23,921 nt of DNA from Bacteroidetes bacterium UBA7368. GTDB taxonomy: Bacteria; Bacteroidota; Rhodothermia; Rhodothermales; UBA10348. The notes below the pieces were generated by a model. It searched no databases and was not told where the DNA came from. It was given only the letters and a program-made list of their open reading frames with translations. Position numbers and translations under genes: made by a program. Below are positions 17,501 through 23,921 of the stretch, one piece after another. The stretch spans positions 1-23,921 of the forward strand of contig DKOG01000056.1 of the NCBI GenBank assembly GCA_002469915.1. Reading direction: 5' to 3'. The number at the start of each line of letters is the position of its first letter. Position 1 is the first letter of the stretch.

Positions 17501-18357
17501 TCGAATAGTTCGCCGTTTGCGTCCTCTTCTTGATAGATGGCAAGGCGGGAATACGAGGACCTTTCTTTAAAGCCGAACTCGACGTCTGCGATGTCGCGAA
17601 TATAAATGGGGCGTCCGTCAGGACTTTTGATCACAATATCACGCAGCTCTTCCGGAGATTGTATTTCTCCGTCGATGCGTACTAGGTAATTGAGTTCATC
17701 TACGTCTACCGAGCCACCAGGTACATTGGTGTTCTCATCGGATATCGCGTTCACGATATCCCTAAAGGTCAAATTGTACCCTTGTAGACGGGCCAAGTCC
17801 ACATTAATGCTGACCTCTCGGTCTAAGCCTCCAATAAGATCAACCGCAAGTACACTGGGAATGGCTTCAAGCACATCTTGGAGTTCTTCCGCGACGACTT
17901 TTAATCGGGTCAGCGGATAGGGAGCAGAAAGATTAATAGACAGAATGGGGAATTCTGACATATCTATTTCGTTAACGATCGGCTCGTCTACATCCGATGG
18001 CAACTCAGCCTTGGCCACATCCACCTTATCTCGAACCTTAGCAAAGGCCTCATCAATAGATATGTCAGGCTCGAATTCAACTACGATGCTGGAAACGCCC
18101 TCTGTAGAAGTAGACCGAATGGCTTTAATTCCGTTGATAACCTGAATTTCCGATTCAATCGGTTGGGTTAGCAGGGATTCCACGTCATCTGGAGAGGCGC
18201 CCGGATAGATGGTCGTAACAACTATATTCGGGATCTCAATGGAAGGATTAGCCTCTTTTGGAATCGTAATGTAACTGTAGATTCCACCTAACACGAGGAC
18301 AACCGTCAGGACCAGAACGGTCGTTCTGTACTTGATGGCAGTGTTCGTAATTTTCAT
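14530..18357 (-). CDS. RND efflux permease with extra membrane segments
   Basis: A 1275-residue inner-membrane RND transporter, about 200 residues longer than AcrB-type pumps. TM1 is about 12-31, the first porter half about 35-340, TM2-6 about 350-502, the second porter half about 748-1065, and TM8-12 about 1070-1250. Between TM6 and the second porter half lie about seven hydrophobic segments (roughly 521-536, 540-557, 602-622, 629-650, 662-681, 694-711, 726-745) where AcrB has one, so about six are extra; the odd total keeps the topology right. In TM4 AcrB's D407-D408 is D415-N416 (LGMLVDNAIV), and in TM10 K940 is Asn (GIVVNNNIVL), so only one residue of the classic proton relay remains. The adaptor and TolC-like genes upstream complete a tripartite pump that would export drugs, lipophiles or metabolites by proton antiport; the substrate cannot be told. 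Confidence 0.93.
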   Translation of the reverse strand: MKITNTAIKYRTTVLVLTVVLVLGGIYSYITIPKEANPSIEIPNIVVTTIYPGASPDDVESLLTQPIESEIQVINGIKAIRSTSTEGVSSIVVEFEPDISIDEAFAKVRDKVDVAKAELPSDVDEPIVNEIDMSEFPILSINLSAPYPLTRLKVVAEELQDVLEAIPSVLAVDLIGGLDREVSINVDLARLQGYNLTFRDIVNAISDENTNVPGGSVDVDELNYLVRIDGEIQSPEELRDIVIKSPDGRPIYIRDIADVEFGFKERSSYSRLAIYQEEDANGELFEYTGEDRAMLPVISLNVKKRSGENILETVDEVGAVLDGYVFPTGTQVIITGDQSVFVEDLITDLENNIISGLIFVIAVLLFFLGARNATLVGLAIPMSMLLSFIIFQALGYTLNFVILFSLIIALGMLVDNAIVIVENIYRFREEGYSRFEAAKLGTAEVAGAVIASTATTVAVFFPMLFWPGTIGEFMSWMPLTLIIALVGSLFVAIIINPVITGIFVKLDDEETEERPVFTRRVFTGIILVLGLALGLANWKTLLVLVIAVPGVLILHRFLFKPIGDNFIKTSLPLFIDRYRAVLNWMLERDYSGKQALLRNTFSLGSFTLGFFLLLVSLLVSSTLGDTSSMLFMAPGGILLALGALGVLIHTFEGAIIGKNYSIKAGILLTVLAALFLTLMWMLEKDVDISTAANLLIFPLLIAGAGLVGKLFVSRSHLILTDNRSILLNGSVGSLILIIFMFALAPTGVEFFPNTSPRQVKVTTEGPLGMNLDASNEIAEEARKRLEALLSGNDMTRENIKNMSVNVGVSSDAQFGGSSASPERSRITFNLVDYPARSEDSFLTMERIRTQLSGIPGAVITIDKDQDGPPTGPPVNIEITGPDFGTITQITDDIRSQLRSASETQSIPGLVDVEDNLSSGRPEVQVRIDRERAARFDISTRKIASTVRAAINGIEAGKYRENEDEYDILVRLREGDRSSLESLRDLTILEEGTQIPLVSVADLEVGSGLGSVTRLDLQRVALVTANAAPGFNSAAILGEVQATLADYEANMPAGYTLSYTGESEEQAESFGFLTIVMIVGVSLIFMILIAQFNLISSPFIIMVAVGFSLIGVMLGLILTRTPFGLMTFIGLISLAGIVVNNNIVLIDYTMQLRNRGVKKHDAIIEAGATRLRPVLLTALTTVLGLIPLTFGINIDFVGLLTDLDPNFQFGSENTQFWGPMGTAIISGLTFATFLTLVIVPVMYSAFDSLAIRLQVAFKGEAYLSEATIAAQSTDNP

Positions 18358-18374
18358 AACCTAATGGGTGAAGC

Positions 18375-18389
18375 GACCAAATTGTGGTC
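18375..18389. promoter_or_regulatory. Imperfect palindrome between adaptor and permease genes
   Basis: GACCA and TGGTC arms of 5 bases flank a 5-base centre in the 63-base gap before the permease. The minus-strand half TGACCAC matches the arms of the inverted repeat upstream of the tetR gene. It could be a second regulator site or chance; the same heptamer also occurs inside coding regions. Confidence 0.3.
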
Positions 18390-18420
18390 AGGTACTCATT
18401 GAAAAAGCGTTCTTGAAGGC

Positions 18421-19551
18421 CTACTGAGCGTTGTTGGATGAGATCTCAAGCAAATCACCCTCAGCAACCATGGTCTGGCCGGTCGTAATCACCTCGTGGC
18501 CTACATCGAGCCCCGTGGAAATGACCGTGAATCCACCATATGAAGGGCCGAGTTCGATGGGCCTCAGTTCCGTTCCAGTCTCGCCTCCGGACCGATCTAC
18601 GACGTACACACTTGAGCCGTTTTCATCTATCAAAATGGCTGTCTGAGGAAGTACAATTTGATCGGTAAGCTGGCGACGGGTGACCAATACATCAGCGATC
18701 ATTTCCGGCTTGAGCGTCTTTCCATCATTTTTGATGTCAACCTCAATCGTGAATGTGCGATTCTTTGGGTTGATCACGCTCCCTACGAAGGAAACGCCCG
18801 AGCGCAGGAGGTCACCACCGTAGGATTTGAACGAAATGGAAACAGGTGATCCAACTTTGATATCCGACGAATACTTTTCCGGTACGCCAGCTCTGATTTT
18901 GAGATGTCGAGTGTCTACGATTCGGACGATGGGTGAACCAGGGACAACTTGTTCGCCTGTTTCCACAAATCGTTCTTCAACAGTTCCTGAAAATGGAGCG
19001 CGAACGAAGGTGTTTTCCAACTGCTGTTCGACCTGCGACACAGTAGCTTCTGCTTGGGCGAGAAAGGCACGCGCCTGATTCAATTGGGTGCGTGCATTTT
19101 CGAACTCAATGGCAGAAATAATAGAGTCTGCGTAGAGTGGCTCTTGGCGGCGGAAGGTGTCTTCTGCGAAATCAGCAGAAGCCTTGGCGGAGGTCAGATT
19201 GGCCTTAGATTGCTCAAGAGCAGCCATCATCAGACGGTCATCCAGACGAGCGATGACTTCGCCCTTGCTGATAGTGGTTCCGACTTGCACCAGACTGGTA
19301 ATCGTACCCGCAGACTGGGCCGAGAGGGACGCATCATTCGGTGCGTCCACAACTCCGGTTATCGGAATGATTTCCTCGAAGGGAGATAGTGCTACGGTCG
19401 TTGTATTAACTCTTACAACGCGTTTAGAAACTGCCGGGGTAGCGTCTGCTTTGGCGTCCGTCGAAGCTGGTGCTTCGGCGCACCCTGCCAGAAGGAGGGC
19501 GAAAGAGAAAAGAAATAGGTAAAACGTTCGCATGATACTAGAACGGGACAT
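18421..19551 (-). CDS. RND efflux periplasmic adaptor lipoprotein (membrane fusion protein)
   Basis: A 376-residue HlyD/AcrA-family adaptor that joins the permease to the outer-membrane channel. A lipoprotein signal peptide ends at LLAGC with lipidated Cys24 counted from the ATG at 19551; the internal ATG at 19533 (MRTFYLF) gives an equally good signal and cannot be excluded. The lipoyl/barrel-sandwich halves are about residues 65-95 and 185-215 (VRAPFSGTVEERFVETGE), enclosing an alpha-helical hairpin rich in Ala, Glu and Gln (about 110-180). A beta-barrel follows (about 220-295) and then a membrane-proximal domain with ILPQTAIL-like sequence and GLDVGHEVITTGQ. The gene lies 38 bases after the TolC-like gene and 63 before the permease, all on the minus strand, so these make one pump. 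Confidence 0.93.
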   Translation of the reverse strand: MSRSSIMRTFYLFLFSFALLLAGCAEAPASTDAKADATPAVSKRVVRVNTTTVALSPFEEIIPITGVVDAPNDASLSAQSAGTITSLVQVGTTISKGEVIARLDDRLMMAALEQSKANLTSAKASADFAEDTFRRQEPLYADSIISAIEFENARTQLNQARAFLAQAEATVSQVEQQLENTFVRAPFSGTVEERFVETGEQVVPGSPIVRIVDTRHLKIRAGVPEKYSSDIKVGSPVSISFKSYGGDLLRSGVSFVGSVINPKNRTFTIEVDIKNDGKTLKPEMIADVLVTRRQLTDQIVLPQTAILIDENGSSVYVVDRSGGETGTELRPIELGPSYGGFTVISTGLDVGHEVITTGQTMVAEGDLLEISSNNAQ

Positions 19552-19589
19552 AAGGATTAAAATTCGTACGGTTAGTCTGATAGAGAGAA

Positions 19590-21176
19590 TTAGTTAATTC
19601 CCGAATCTGACATACCCATGGCTGTTTCGTAGGCGCTTCGGGCTACAAGGAAATCGTGTACGGCTTGGAGGTATCCGAGTCGACTTTGATCTAGTTGATC
19701 AGAAGCCGAGCGGACTTCAAGCGGGGTAGCTACTCCTTCTTTTAAGCGCGCTTCGGCATATTTGAAATTCAGTTCGGCGCGATCAACATTTTTTTGCTGA
19801 TTCAGCATACGAGTGTGGGCCGAGCGTACTCCTCGGAGAGCGGATTCAACTTCAACTCGGATCGCTTGAGTCAAGAACTCGGTGTCGTTTTTTGACTTCT
19901 GCATAGAAATTTTCCGCTGCTGAACGCGTTGCCGAGATGCAAAACCATTGAAAATGTTCCATGAGAGGCGAAGACCAACATTTACGCTTCGGTCCCAATA
20001 AGACGAATCGAAATAATCTCTTTCAGAGGAAGTGAAGCTGAATGGGTCGTCGGAATTGGATCGCACCACCGTTCGATTATCAGGTACATTTCCGATGTAA
20101 TTGATGTTGGCAAAGGCATCAATTGTTGGCAAGAACTCTGATTTGGCAACTTGAAGCTGAATCTTTTCTAGTTCAACACCGATGGTTGCTTGTCTCAAGT
20201 CCGGTCTTCGATCGAGCGCTGTAATCATGGCCTCCGCAGTGGACACTCCCATAAAGGAAGCATCCAGGTCTGATTCTAGATGATCTAGGATATCAACCAC
20301 ATAGTCAGCTGGAATACCCAAAAGCAGTTTTAAATTATCCACTGCACCAGCCGCTGCCGTCTCTGCCTGAACGAACTGGGTTTCAAGATTGGCCACCTCG
20401 ACTTCTGCTGATAGCCGCTGAAACTTGGGTGAAACACCCTGAGTGACTTGTCTAGACACCTCATGCAACGTGCGCTTTGCACGCTGCACACTTTGCGTAA
20501 GGACGTGTACTTGCTCTTTAAGAAGGAGGGAGGCGTACCACCCTGTTTTGACCTGATCAACTAGTTGTTGCTCCTGTCGTGAAATGGCCATCTCGTTGAA
20601 TGGTTTTAACCATTTCGATGCACCGTAGGCGCCGTAAATCACGCGACCGTCAAACAGCTTCTGCGTAATTGACAACCCACTCATGTACATGTTGGGTACG
20701 CTGAACGGGTTATCAGACGATTCGAAGACAATGCCGGCGTTTTGGTATCCCTGCTGCTGACGTAAGAAATACTCATTAATGGAGATGGGCTCTGTTCCTG
20801 CATCTGCATCCGTTCGAGCTTGCTCATTGAAGGAGAGCCAGTTTATGAAACCAAGTGTTTCAAACAGCCCGCCTGCATCAGATCCCGCGAAGGGGTTAGC
20901 TGAGCGTACATTTCTCGTGTAAGAAGCGTTGATATCGAGTTTAGGATAAAGCTCGGCCCAACCTTCTTTTATTTGGGCGTTAGCATTGTCCATATCCAGT
21001 CGAACATTCTGAAGAGCCAGGTTCTCCACTAATGCGATCTGGATGGCTTCTTCCATCGTTAGCGAAACACGCTTTTTCGTCTCTTGAGCAGCTGCTTCAT
21101 TCAGCATGCCTAGCGTGCCCATTGCGAGGAGGGCAATCGTCAGACTAAAAAGCAGTCGGGTGAAAAAAGTCTTCAT
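19590..21176 (-). CDS. TolC-family outer-membrane efflux channel
   Basis: A 528-residue outer-membrane factor. A signal peptide (about 1-30) has a basic start, a hydrophobic core and a probable AAA|Q cleavage. The mature protein has the two-fold repeat of the family: long coiled helices rich in Gln, Glu and Ala (about 230-300 and 415-515), and beta-strand-forming segments in each half (about 165-190 and 385-405, NVGLRLSWNIFNG). The final APLEVRSA-like segment, here ATPLEVRSASDQLDQSRLGYLQA, is typical. The insert at about 85-165 is longer than in E. coli TolC, as in many Bacteroidota members. The ATG at 21176 begins 5 bases after the tetR stop, so the two are cotranscribed. It would form the trimeric exit duct of the pump. 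Confidence 0.93.
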   Translation of the reverse strand: MKTFFTRLLFSLTIALLAMGTLGMLNEAAAQETKKRVSLTMEEAIQIALVENLALQNVRLDMDNANAQIKEGWAELYPKLDINASYTRNVRSANPFAGSDAGGLFETLGFINWLSFNEQARTDADAGTEPISINEYFLRQQQGYQNAGIVFESSDNPFSVPNMYMSGLSITQKLFDGRVIYGAYGASKWLKPFNEMAISRQEQQLVDQVKTGWYASLLLKEQVHVLTQSVQRAKRTLHEVSRQVTQGVSPKFQRLSAEVEVANLETQFVQAETAAAGAVDNLKLLLGIPADYVVDILDHLESDLDASFMGVSTAEAMITALDRRPDLRQATIGVELEKIQLQVAKSEFLPTIDAFANINYIGNVPDNRTVVRSNSDDPFSFTSSERDYFDSSYWDRSVNVGLRLSWNIFNGFASRQRVQQRKISMQKSKNDTEFLTQAIRVEVESALRGVRSAHTRMLNQQKNVDRAELNFKYAEARLKEGVATPLEVRSASDQLDQSRLGYLQAVHDFLVARSAYETAMGMSDSGIN

Positions 21177-21181
21177 GTTTA

Positions 21182-21856
21182 TTACGCTTGAGTTTGAGCG
21201 GCGTTATCCGGATTTCCCAGGCCGTCGAGTATCATAGTTGTTAGGAAGTCCGCCATTTCACGAGACGTGTGTGGGCCACTTTCATCATCGTAGTCGTAGC
21301 TCATCCCTTTACAGGACTTCATCTGCACACCATTAATATTGACCATAATCATATGTGCCAAGAAGTGGGGGGAGTCGAACTTGATTTCGCTATTTTTAGC
21401 AGCTCTAGCAATAGGAATGGCTAGAGCATCAATGGCTCGATTCCTTTGTTGACTGAAAAAAACCTGCGGAGCTGGATCGTCGCTAGATGTGAGCCGATGA
21501 GCTTCCCTGATGAGAATCACGAAAAGATCGAGCTTCTTATGAAAGAAGCTGTGCATTTCCTCGATGAGTTGGTGTAACTGAAGCCGAAACGAGTGGCCAT
21601 TCTTCTTTTCGAACGTGTGTGCGATGAGTTCGCACAATTGGTCGTAAAGGGCTTCGAAAATGGACAGGAGAATTTCTTGTTTTCCGCCGGGAAAGTAGTT
21701 GTACAGCGTACCTTTTCCGAACTCTGCTTTCAGAGCTAATTGTTCGAGCGTGGCTTGATTGTATCCTTTCTCCGCAAAAACCTCTTGCGCAGCTTGCAAG
21801 ATGTCATTTCGGCGATGAAGCCGCTCTCGGTCTTTTCTAGATAGCGTGATTTCCAT
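21182..21856 (-). CDS. TetR-family transcriptional regulator of the efflux operon
   Basis: A 224-residue one-domain-pair TetR regulator. The N-terminal DNA-binding part (about 15-62) has the usual RRNDILQAAQEVFAEKGY helix and the helix-turn-helix TLEQLALKAEFGKGTLYNYF (36-55). The remaining helical region is the ligand-binding and dimer part and has no clear relatives that I can name, so its inducer is unknown. It is the first gene of the minus-strand efflux train, and the inverted repeat 43-75 bases upstream of its ATG is the likely operator, so autorepression with the pump is expected. TetR-TolC-adaptor-permease in this order is common in Bacteroidota. Confidence 0.93.
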   Translation of the reverse strand: MEITLSRKDRERLHRRNDILQAAQEVFAEKGYNQATLEQLALKAEFGKGTLYNYFPGGKQEILLSIFEALYDQLCELIAHTFEKKNGHSFRLQLHQLIEEMHSFFHKKLDLFVILIREAHRLTSSDDPAPQVFFSQQRNRAIDALAIPIARAAKNSEIKFDSPHFLAHMIMVNINGVQMKSCKGMSYDYDDESGPHTSREMADFLTTMILDGLGNPDNAAQTQA

Positions 21857-21898
21857 TCGATCTTTATGCTACGGGATATCATTCCTTGATTTCAGAAA

Positions 21899-21931
21899 TG
21901 ACCACCAGTATAAAAAGTGACTGAGTGGTCA
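21899..21931 (-). promoter_or_regulatory. Candidate TetR operator overlapping the efflux promoter
   Basis: A perfect 7-base inverted repeat, TGACCAC at 21899-21905 and GTGGTCA at 21925-21931, brackets a 19-base spacer. Inside it is TGAC-N6-GTCA (21918-21931), a form often seen in TetR-family operators. On the minus strand TTGACC (21927-21932) and TATACT (21907-21912) look like -35 and -10 elements, but their 14-base spacing is shorter than normal, so the promoter call is tentative. An adjacent GGTCA-N5-TGACC (21927-21941) shares the right arm. Confidence 0.5.
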
Positions 21932-21980
21932 AATTATGACCCTTACGTCAGTACCGAGTGGAGGATTCGCTCTAGTTTGT

Positions 21981-22006
21981 TAAAAAACGTCTAAGGATTT
22001 AGACGT
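21981..22006 (-). terminator. Rho-independent terminator of manC
   Basis: On the minus strand a perfect 8-base stem, ACGTCTAA (22006-21999) with TTAGACGT (21994-21987), closes a 4-base ATCC loop and is followed by a run of T. The 5' arm includes the last sense codon and the stop codon of manC, so the terminator begins inside the gene. Stem GC is low, so strength is uncertain. Confidence 0.75.
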
Positions 22007-23075
22007 ACTGATCCAATTGATTAGCGTATAAATAATCCACCACGTTTTTCACGCGTTGAGACGAATCTCGGTGGCACACTAAGAGCGCATCGTCTGTGTT
22101 GACTACAATGAGATCATTCACGCCAACAACTGCGACTAATTTGTCTCCGGCTTGAATTAGGCAACGACTAGCGTCATGAACGATAGCATTTCCTTCAATC
22201 GCATTGCCAGCCTTTCCTTTGTCAGCAAGGTCATAGACGGCCTTCCAGTCGCCGACATCATTCCAATCGAATGAACCCGGAACCACATAGACTTTTGCGG
22301 CCTGTTCCATCACACCGTAATCGATGGAAATAGAAGGGCATGCTTTGTAGGCAGCAGTTACCAATGCGGTATCGTCGGCCGATGGTTCTACGTTTTCCAA
22401 GGGAAGGAAGGCCGAATGGACATCTGGTAGATGAGTTTCTAGAGCTTCCAAGATGGAATCACTTCTCCAGATAAACATCCCACTGTTCCATAGAAAGTCT
22501 CCAGAGTCCAAAAAGCGTTCGGCTGTTTGGATGTTCGGTTTTTCGGCAAACGTCTTTACGAACAGGGCTTTGAGCCCATCTTCTTTACTCGAGTCTTCCG
22601 GGTCAAATTGTATGTACCCGTATCCAGTTGCGGGATGGTCTGGTTCGATACCGATAGTAACCAGGGCGCGTTCTTCTTTCGCAGCTTCAATACTGACTTT
22701 GAGGGCCTCATGGAATTTGCGCACATTACCAATTACATGATCTGCCGGCAACACCACAATGATAGCGTCTGGATCTTTCTGATGAATCTTGAACGCAGCG
22801 TAGGCTATACATGGGGCAGTGTTACGCGCAATCGGCTCGGCCAGGATGTTTTCCATCGGGATGGAAGGGAGCTGATCCTGCGTCTGCTTTACATACCGCT
22901 CGTTGGTGACCACGTAGCAATTTTCGTGCGGTACAATACCCGAAAGTCTGGATAGGGTATTCTGGATCAGTGTATCGGCTCCGGTGACAGCCAGAAATTG
23001 CTTCGGATTTTCTCGGCGTGACATGGGCCAGAATCGACTTCCAATGCCTCCGGCCATAATGACAGCGTGAATCAT
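21999..23075 (-). CDS. manC: Mannose-1-phosphate guanylyltransferase (GDP)
   Basis: A 358-residue nucleotidyltransferase that makes GDP-mannose from GTP and mannose 1-phosphate, feeding polysaccharide, lipopolysaccharide or glycan synthesis. The activation signature GGIGSRFWPMSRRENPKQF (9-27) and the EKP motif (FAEKP) are intact, as are LPADH, GYGYI, FLWNSGMF and FDWNDVGDW. It stops after the nucleotidyltransferase and short left-handed helix, and lacks the C-terminal cupin phosphomannose isomerase domain of E. coli-type ManC; it is the short, single-domain form. The ATG at 23075 follows a weak AAAGAGA. It stands alone on the minus strand with its own terminator, so it is likely a single-gene transcript. 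Base use is like its neighbours. Confidence 0.94.
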   Translation of the reverse strand: MIHAVIMAGGIGSRFWPMSRRENPKQFLAVTGADTLIQNTLSRLSGIVPHENCYVVTNERYVKQTQDQLPSIPMENILAEPIARNTAPCIAYAAFKIHQKDPDAIIVVLPADHVIGNVRKFHEALKVSIEAAKEERALVTIGIEPDHPATGYGYIQFDPEDSSKEDGLKALFVKTFAEKPNIQTAERFLDSGDFLWNSGMFIWRSDSILEALETHLPDVHSAFLPLENVEPSADDTALVTAAYKACPSISIDYGVMEQAAKVYVVPGSFDWNDVGDWKAVYDLADKGKAGNAIEGNAIVHDASRCLIQAGDKLVAVVGVNDLIVVNTDDALLVCHRDSSQRVKNVVDYLYANQLDQYV

Positions 23076-23100
23076 TCTCTTTCAAATAAGGGTGCTTAGA

Positions 23101-23115
23101 TCGGGTGGTGCCCGA
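23101..23115 (-). promoter_or_regulatory. Small hairpin in the manC leader
   Basis: TCGGG and CCCGA arms of five bases with a 5-base loop lie 26-40 bases upstream of the manC start. It is short and has no T run, so a regulatory role is only possible. Confidence 0.2.
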
Positions 23116-23252
23116 CTAATAAACGGTGGAAAGAGCACAACCTGAAATTCGCCTTTGGGTTTCTGGGCATCTAGCCAAAATCAACGCTTGTGGACAGTTT
23201 AAAACGGTCACTTGTCTTGAATACTATACACTTGAAAGACCTGCACCGCTCT

Positions 23253-23272
23253 AAATGGGCCAAAATGGGTCA
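23253..23272 (+). repeat. Two tandem 10-base repeats
   Basis: AAATGGGCCA is followed directly by AAATGGGTCA, differing at one base. The 10-base period is about one helical turn, so a paired protein site is imaginable; with two copies it may be chance. Confidence 0.3.
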
Positions 23273-23367
23273 AAGTGATGAAGATCGCGTTTCGGCTCGG
23301 GGTTTGGTTGGGTCTAGCCAACGACCTTAATTATCATGTGCCTACTCAAGGTGCGGGGGCTACGAAA

Positions 23368-23877
23368 ATGTTGAATACCGTTTCCAAACTATTGTTATTG
23401 CTTTTATTGATCGGTTCTACCGGTTGCGTTATCGAAGAGGGTGTAGGTCCTGAGGGGCCTCCTGGAAATGCAAATGTATTCTCACTCAACTTTGACTTTC
23501 TGCTTGCTGACGCGGTAATCATCAATACGGTGGCATCTGTTCAATATGACGTTCCAGATATCACTCCCTTGGTTGTTGATGAAGGTGCCGTCTTGATGTT
23601 TTTTAGAGATCAAGGCACTTGGACTGCGATGCCGTACACATTCGGAGTCGAGTCAGCGGATCTTCCAGCAGTGGACTACACCGTTTCCCTTGGATTTGGC
23701 TTTGAAGACGGATTTTTGGAAGTCTTTTACGAGTCCTCGACAGCTGCCATTGACTTCGGTTTGCTTCCAGATCGTGAAATGAAGGCGGTCGTCATCGATG
23801 GTTTCTTTTTCGGCAAAAAGGCCATTGATTACACAGATTGGAACGTTGTAAAAGGATTGTACAATCTAGAAGACTAA
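23368..23877 (+). CDS. Collagen-motif lipoprotein of unknown function
   Basis: A 169-residue exported lipoprotein from the ATG at 23368. The signal peptide is a short basic start, an L8 hydrophobic run and a STGC lipobox with lipidated Cys20; the -3 Ser is less usual than Leu but acceptable. After a short acidic spacer comes GPEGPPG (27-33), a collagen-like Gly-Pro patch, then a beta-rich domain of about 130 residues that includes VLMFFRDQGTWTAMPYTF and ends FGKKAIDYTDWNVVKGLYNLED. This resembles a group of short GPxGPxG lipoproteins common in Bacteroidota whose role is not known to me. The GTG at 23275 would add 31 residues before the signal peptide and is rejected. No strong Shine-Dalgarno is seen. 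Confidence 0.78.
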   Translation: MLNTVSKLLLLLLLIGSTGCVIEEGVGPEGPPGNANVFSLNFDFLLADAVIINTVASVQYDVPDITPLVVDEGAVLMFFRDQGTWTAMPYTFGVESADLPAVDYTVSLGFGFEDGFLEVFYESSTAAIDFGLLPDREMKAVVIDGFFFGKKAIDYTDWNVVKGLYNLED

Positions 23878-23900
23878 GACGTCTTTAGGATGTGGGGATT

Positions 23901-23921
23901 ATGTCGATAAAGAACTCAACA
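23901..23921 (+). CDS. Possible start of another gene, cut by the window end
   Basis: An ATG at 23901, preceded by AGGA (23887-23890) and a GGGGA stretch, opens a frame (MSIKNST) to the end of the window. Seven codons cannot support a product call; it may be the next gene after the lipoprotein. Confidence 0.2.

Larger units (their letters stand above)
23076..23367. other. Divergent intergenic region between manC and the lipoprotein gene
   Basis: These 292 bases hold the 5' leaders of both genes. I see a GC-rich TCGGG-N5-CCCGA hairpin (23101-23115) 26-40 bases before manC and two adjacent AAATGGG(C/T)CA decamers (23253-23272). A TACTATACA stretch at 23222-23230 resembles a -10 for the plus strand, but no matching -35 is clear. 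A GTG at 23275 opens the downstream frame but is not favoured as the start. Confidence 0.35.

Noticed and set aside
23275..23367. GTG at 23275 as start of the lipoprotein
   Set aside because: It puts 31 residues before the signal peptide; the ATG at 23368 gives a normal lipoprotein signal.
23876..23885. AAGACGTCTT palindrome after the lipoprotein stop as a terminator
   Set aside because: There is no loop and no T run after it; it is a short self-complementary word only.

Overview
The window reads as chromosomal core DNA of a Gram-negative bacterium, most likely from the Bacteroidota/Rhodothermota/Balneolota (FCB) side of the tree. The signs are a stand-alone HsdR-N-like protein, a short collagen-motif lipoprotein, a TamB, a tripartite RND pump in the order TetR-TolC-adaptor-permease, and a permease with the VDN/VNN membrane motifs common in that group. 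This placement is inferred from gene content only. No IS element, prophage, CRISPR array, rRNA or tRNA was seen. Genes are tightly packed, and nothing longer than about 290 bases lacks a gene.

Layout. (1) 1-1185, plus strand: the end of an HsdR-N-type protein overlaps a Hal2/SAL1-like 3'(2'),5'-bisphosphate nucleotidase. (2) 1215-8177, minus strand: an operon of aroB, tamB (GTG start) and a class I/II aminotransferase. (3) 8298-10862, plus strand: an MnmM(YtqB)-like methyltransferase, a TANGO2/NRDE-family protein and an alpha/beta-hydrolase-OsmC fusion, nearly abutting; the fusion most likely starts at a GTG at 9633. (4) 10864-21856, minus strand: an almost continuous gene train, in transcription order tetR, tolC-like, adaptor lipoprotein, RND permease, mpl, an unrecognised 348-residue protein, and an L-Ala-D/L-Glu-type dipeptide epimerase. 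(5) 21999-23075, minus strand: a GDP-mannose-forming manC with a terminator hairpin built over its stop codon. (6) 23368-23877, plus strand: a collagen-motif lipoprotein, possibly followed by the start of another gene.

How they fit together. Region 4 is the most interesting. A self-regulated efflux operon runs with a 9-base gap into mpl, whose product re-attaches recovered murein tripeptide to UDP-MurNAc. It ends with a dipeptide epimerase that would degrade the L-Ala-D-Glu part of the same peptide. The unknown protein between them is 3 bases from the epimerase and is a good candidate for a new muropeptide-recycling or related factor. The permease has about 200 extra residues with about six extra hydrophobic segments around its seventh membrane helix, and lacks two charged residues of the AcrB proton relay.
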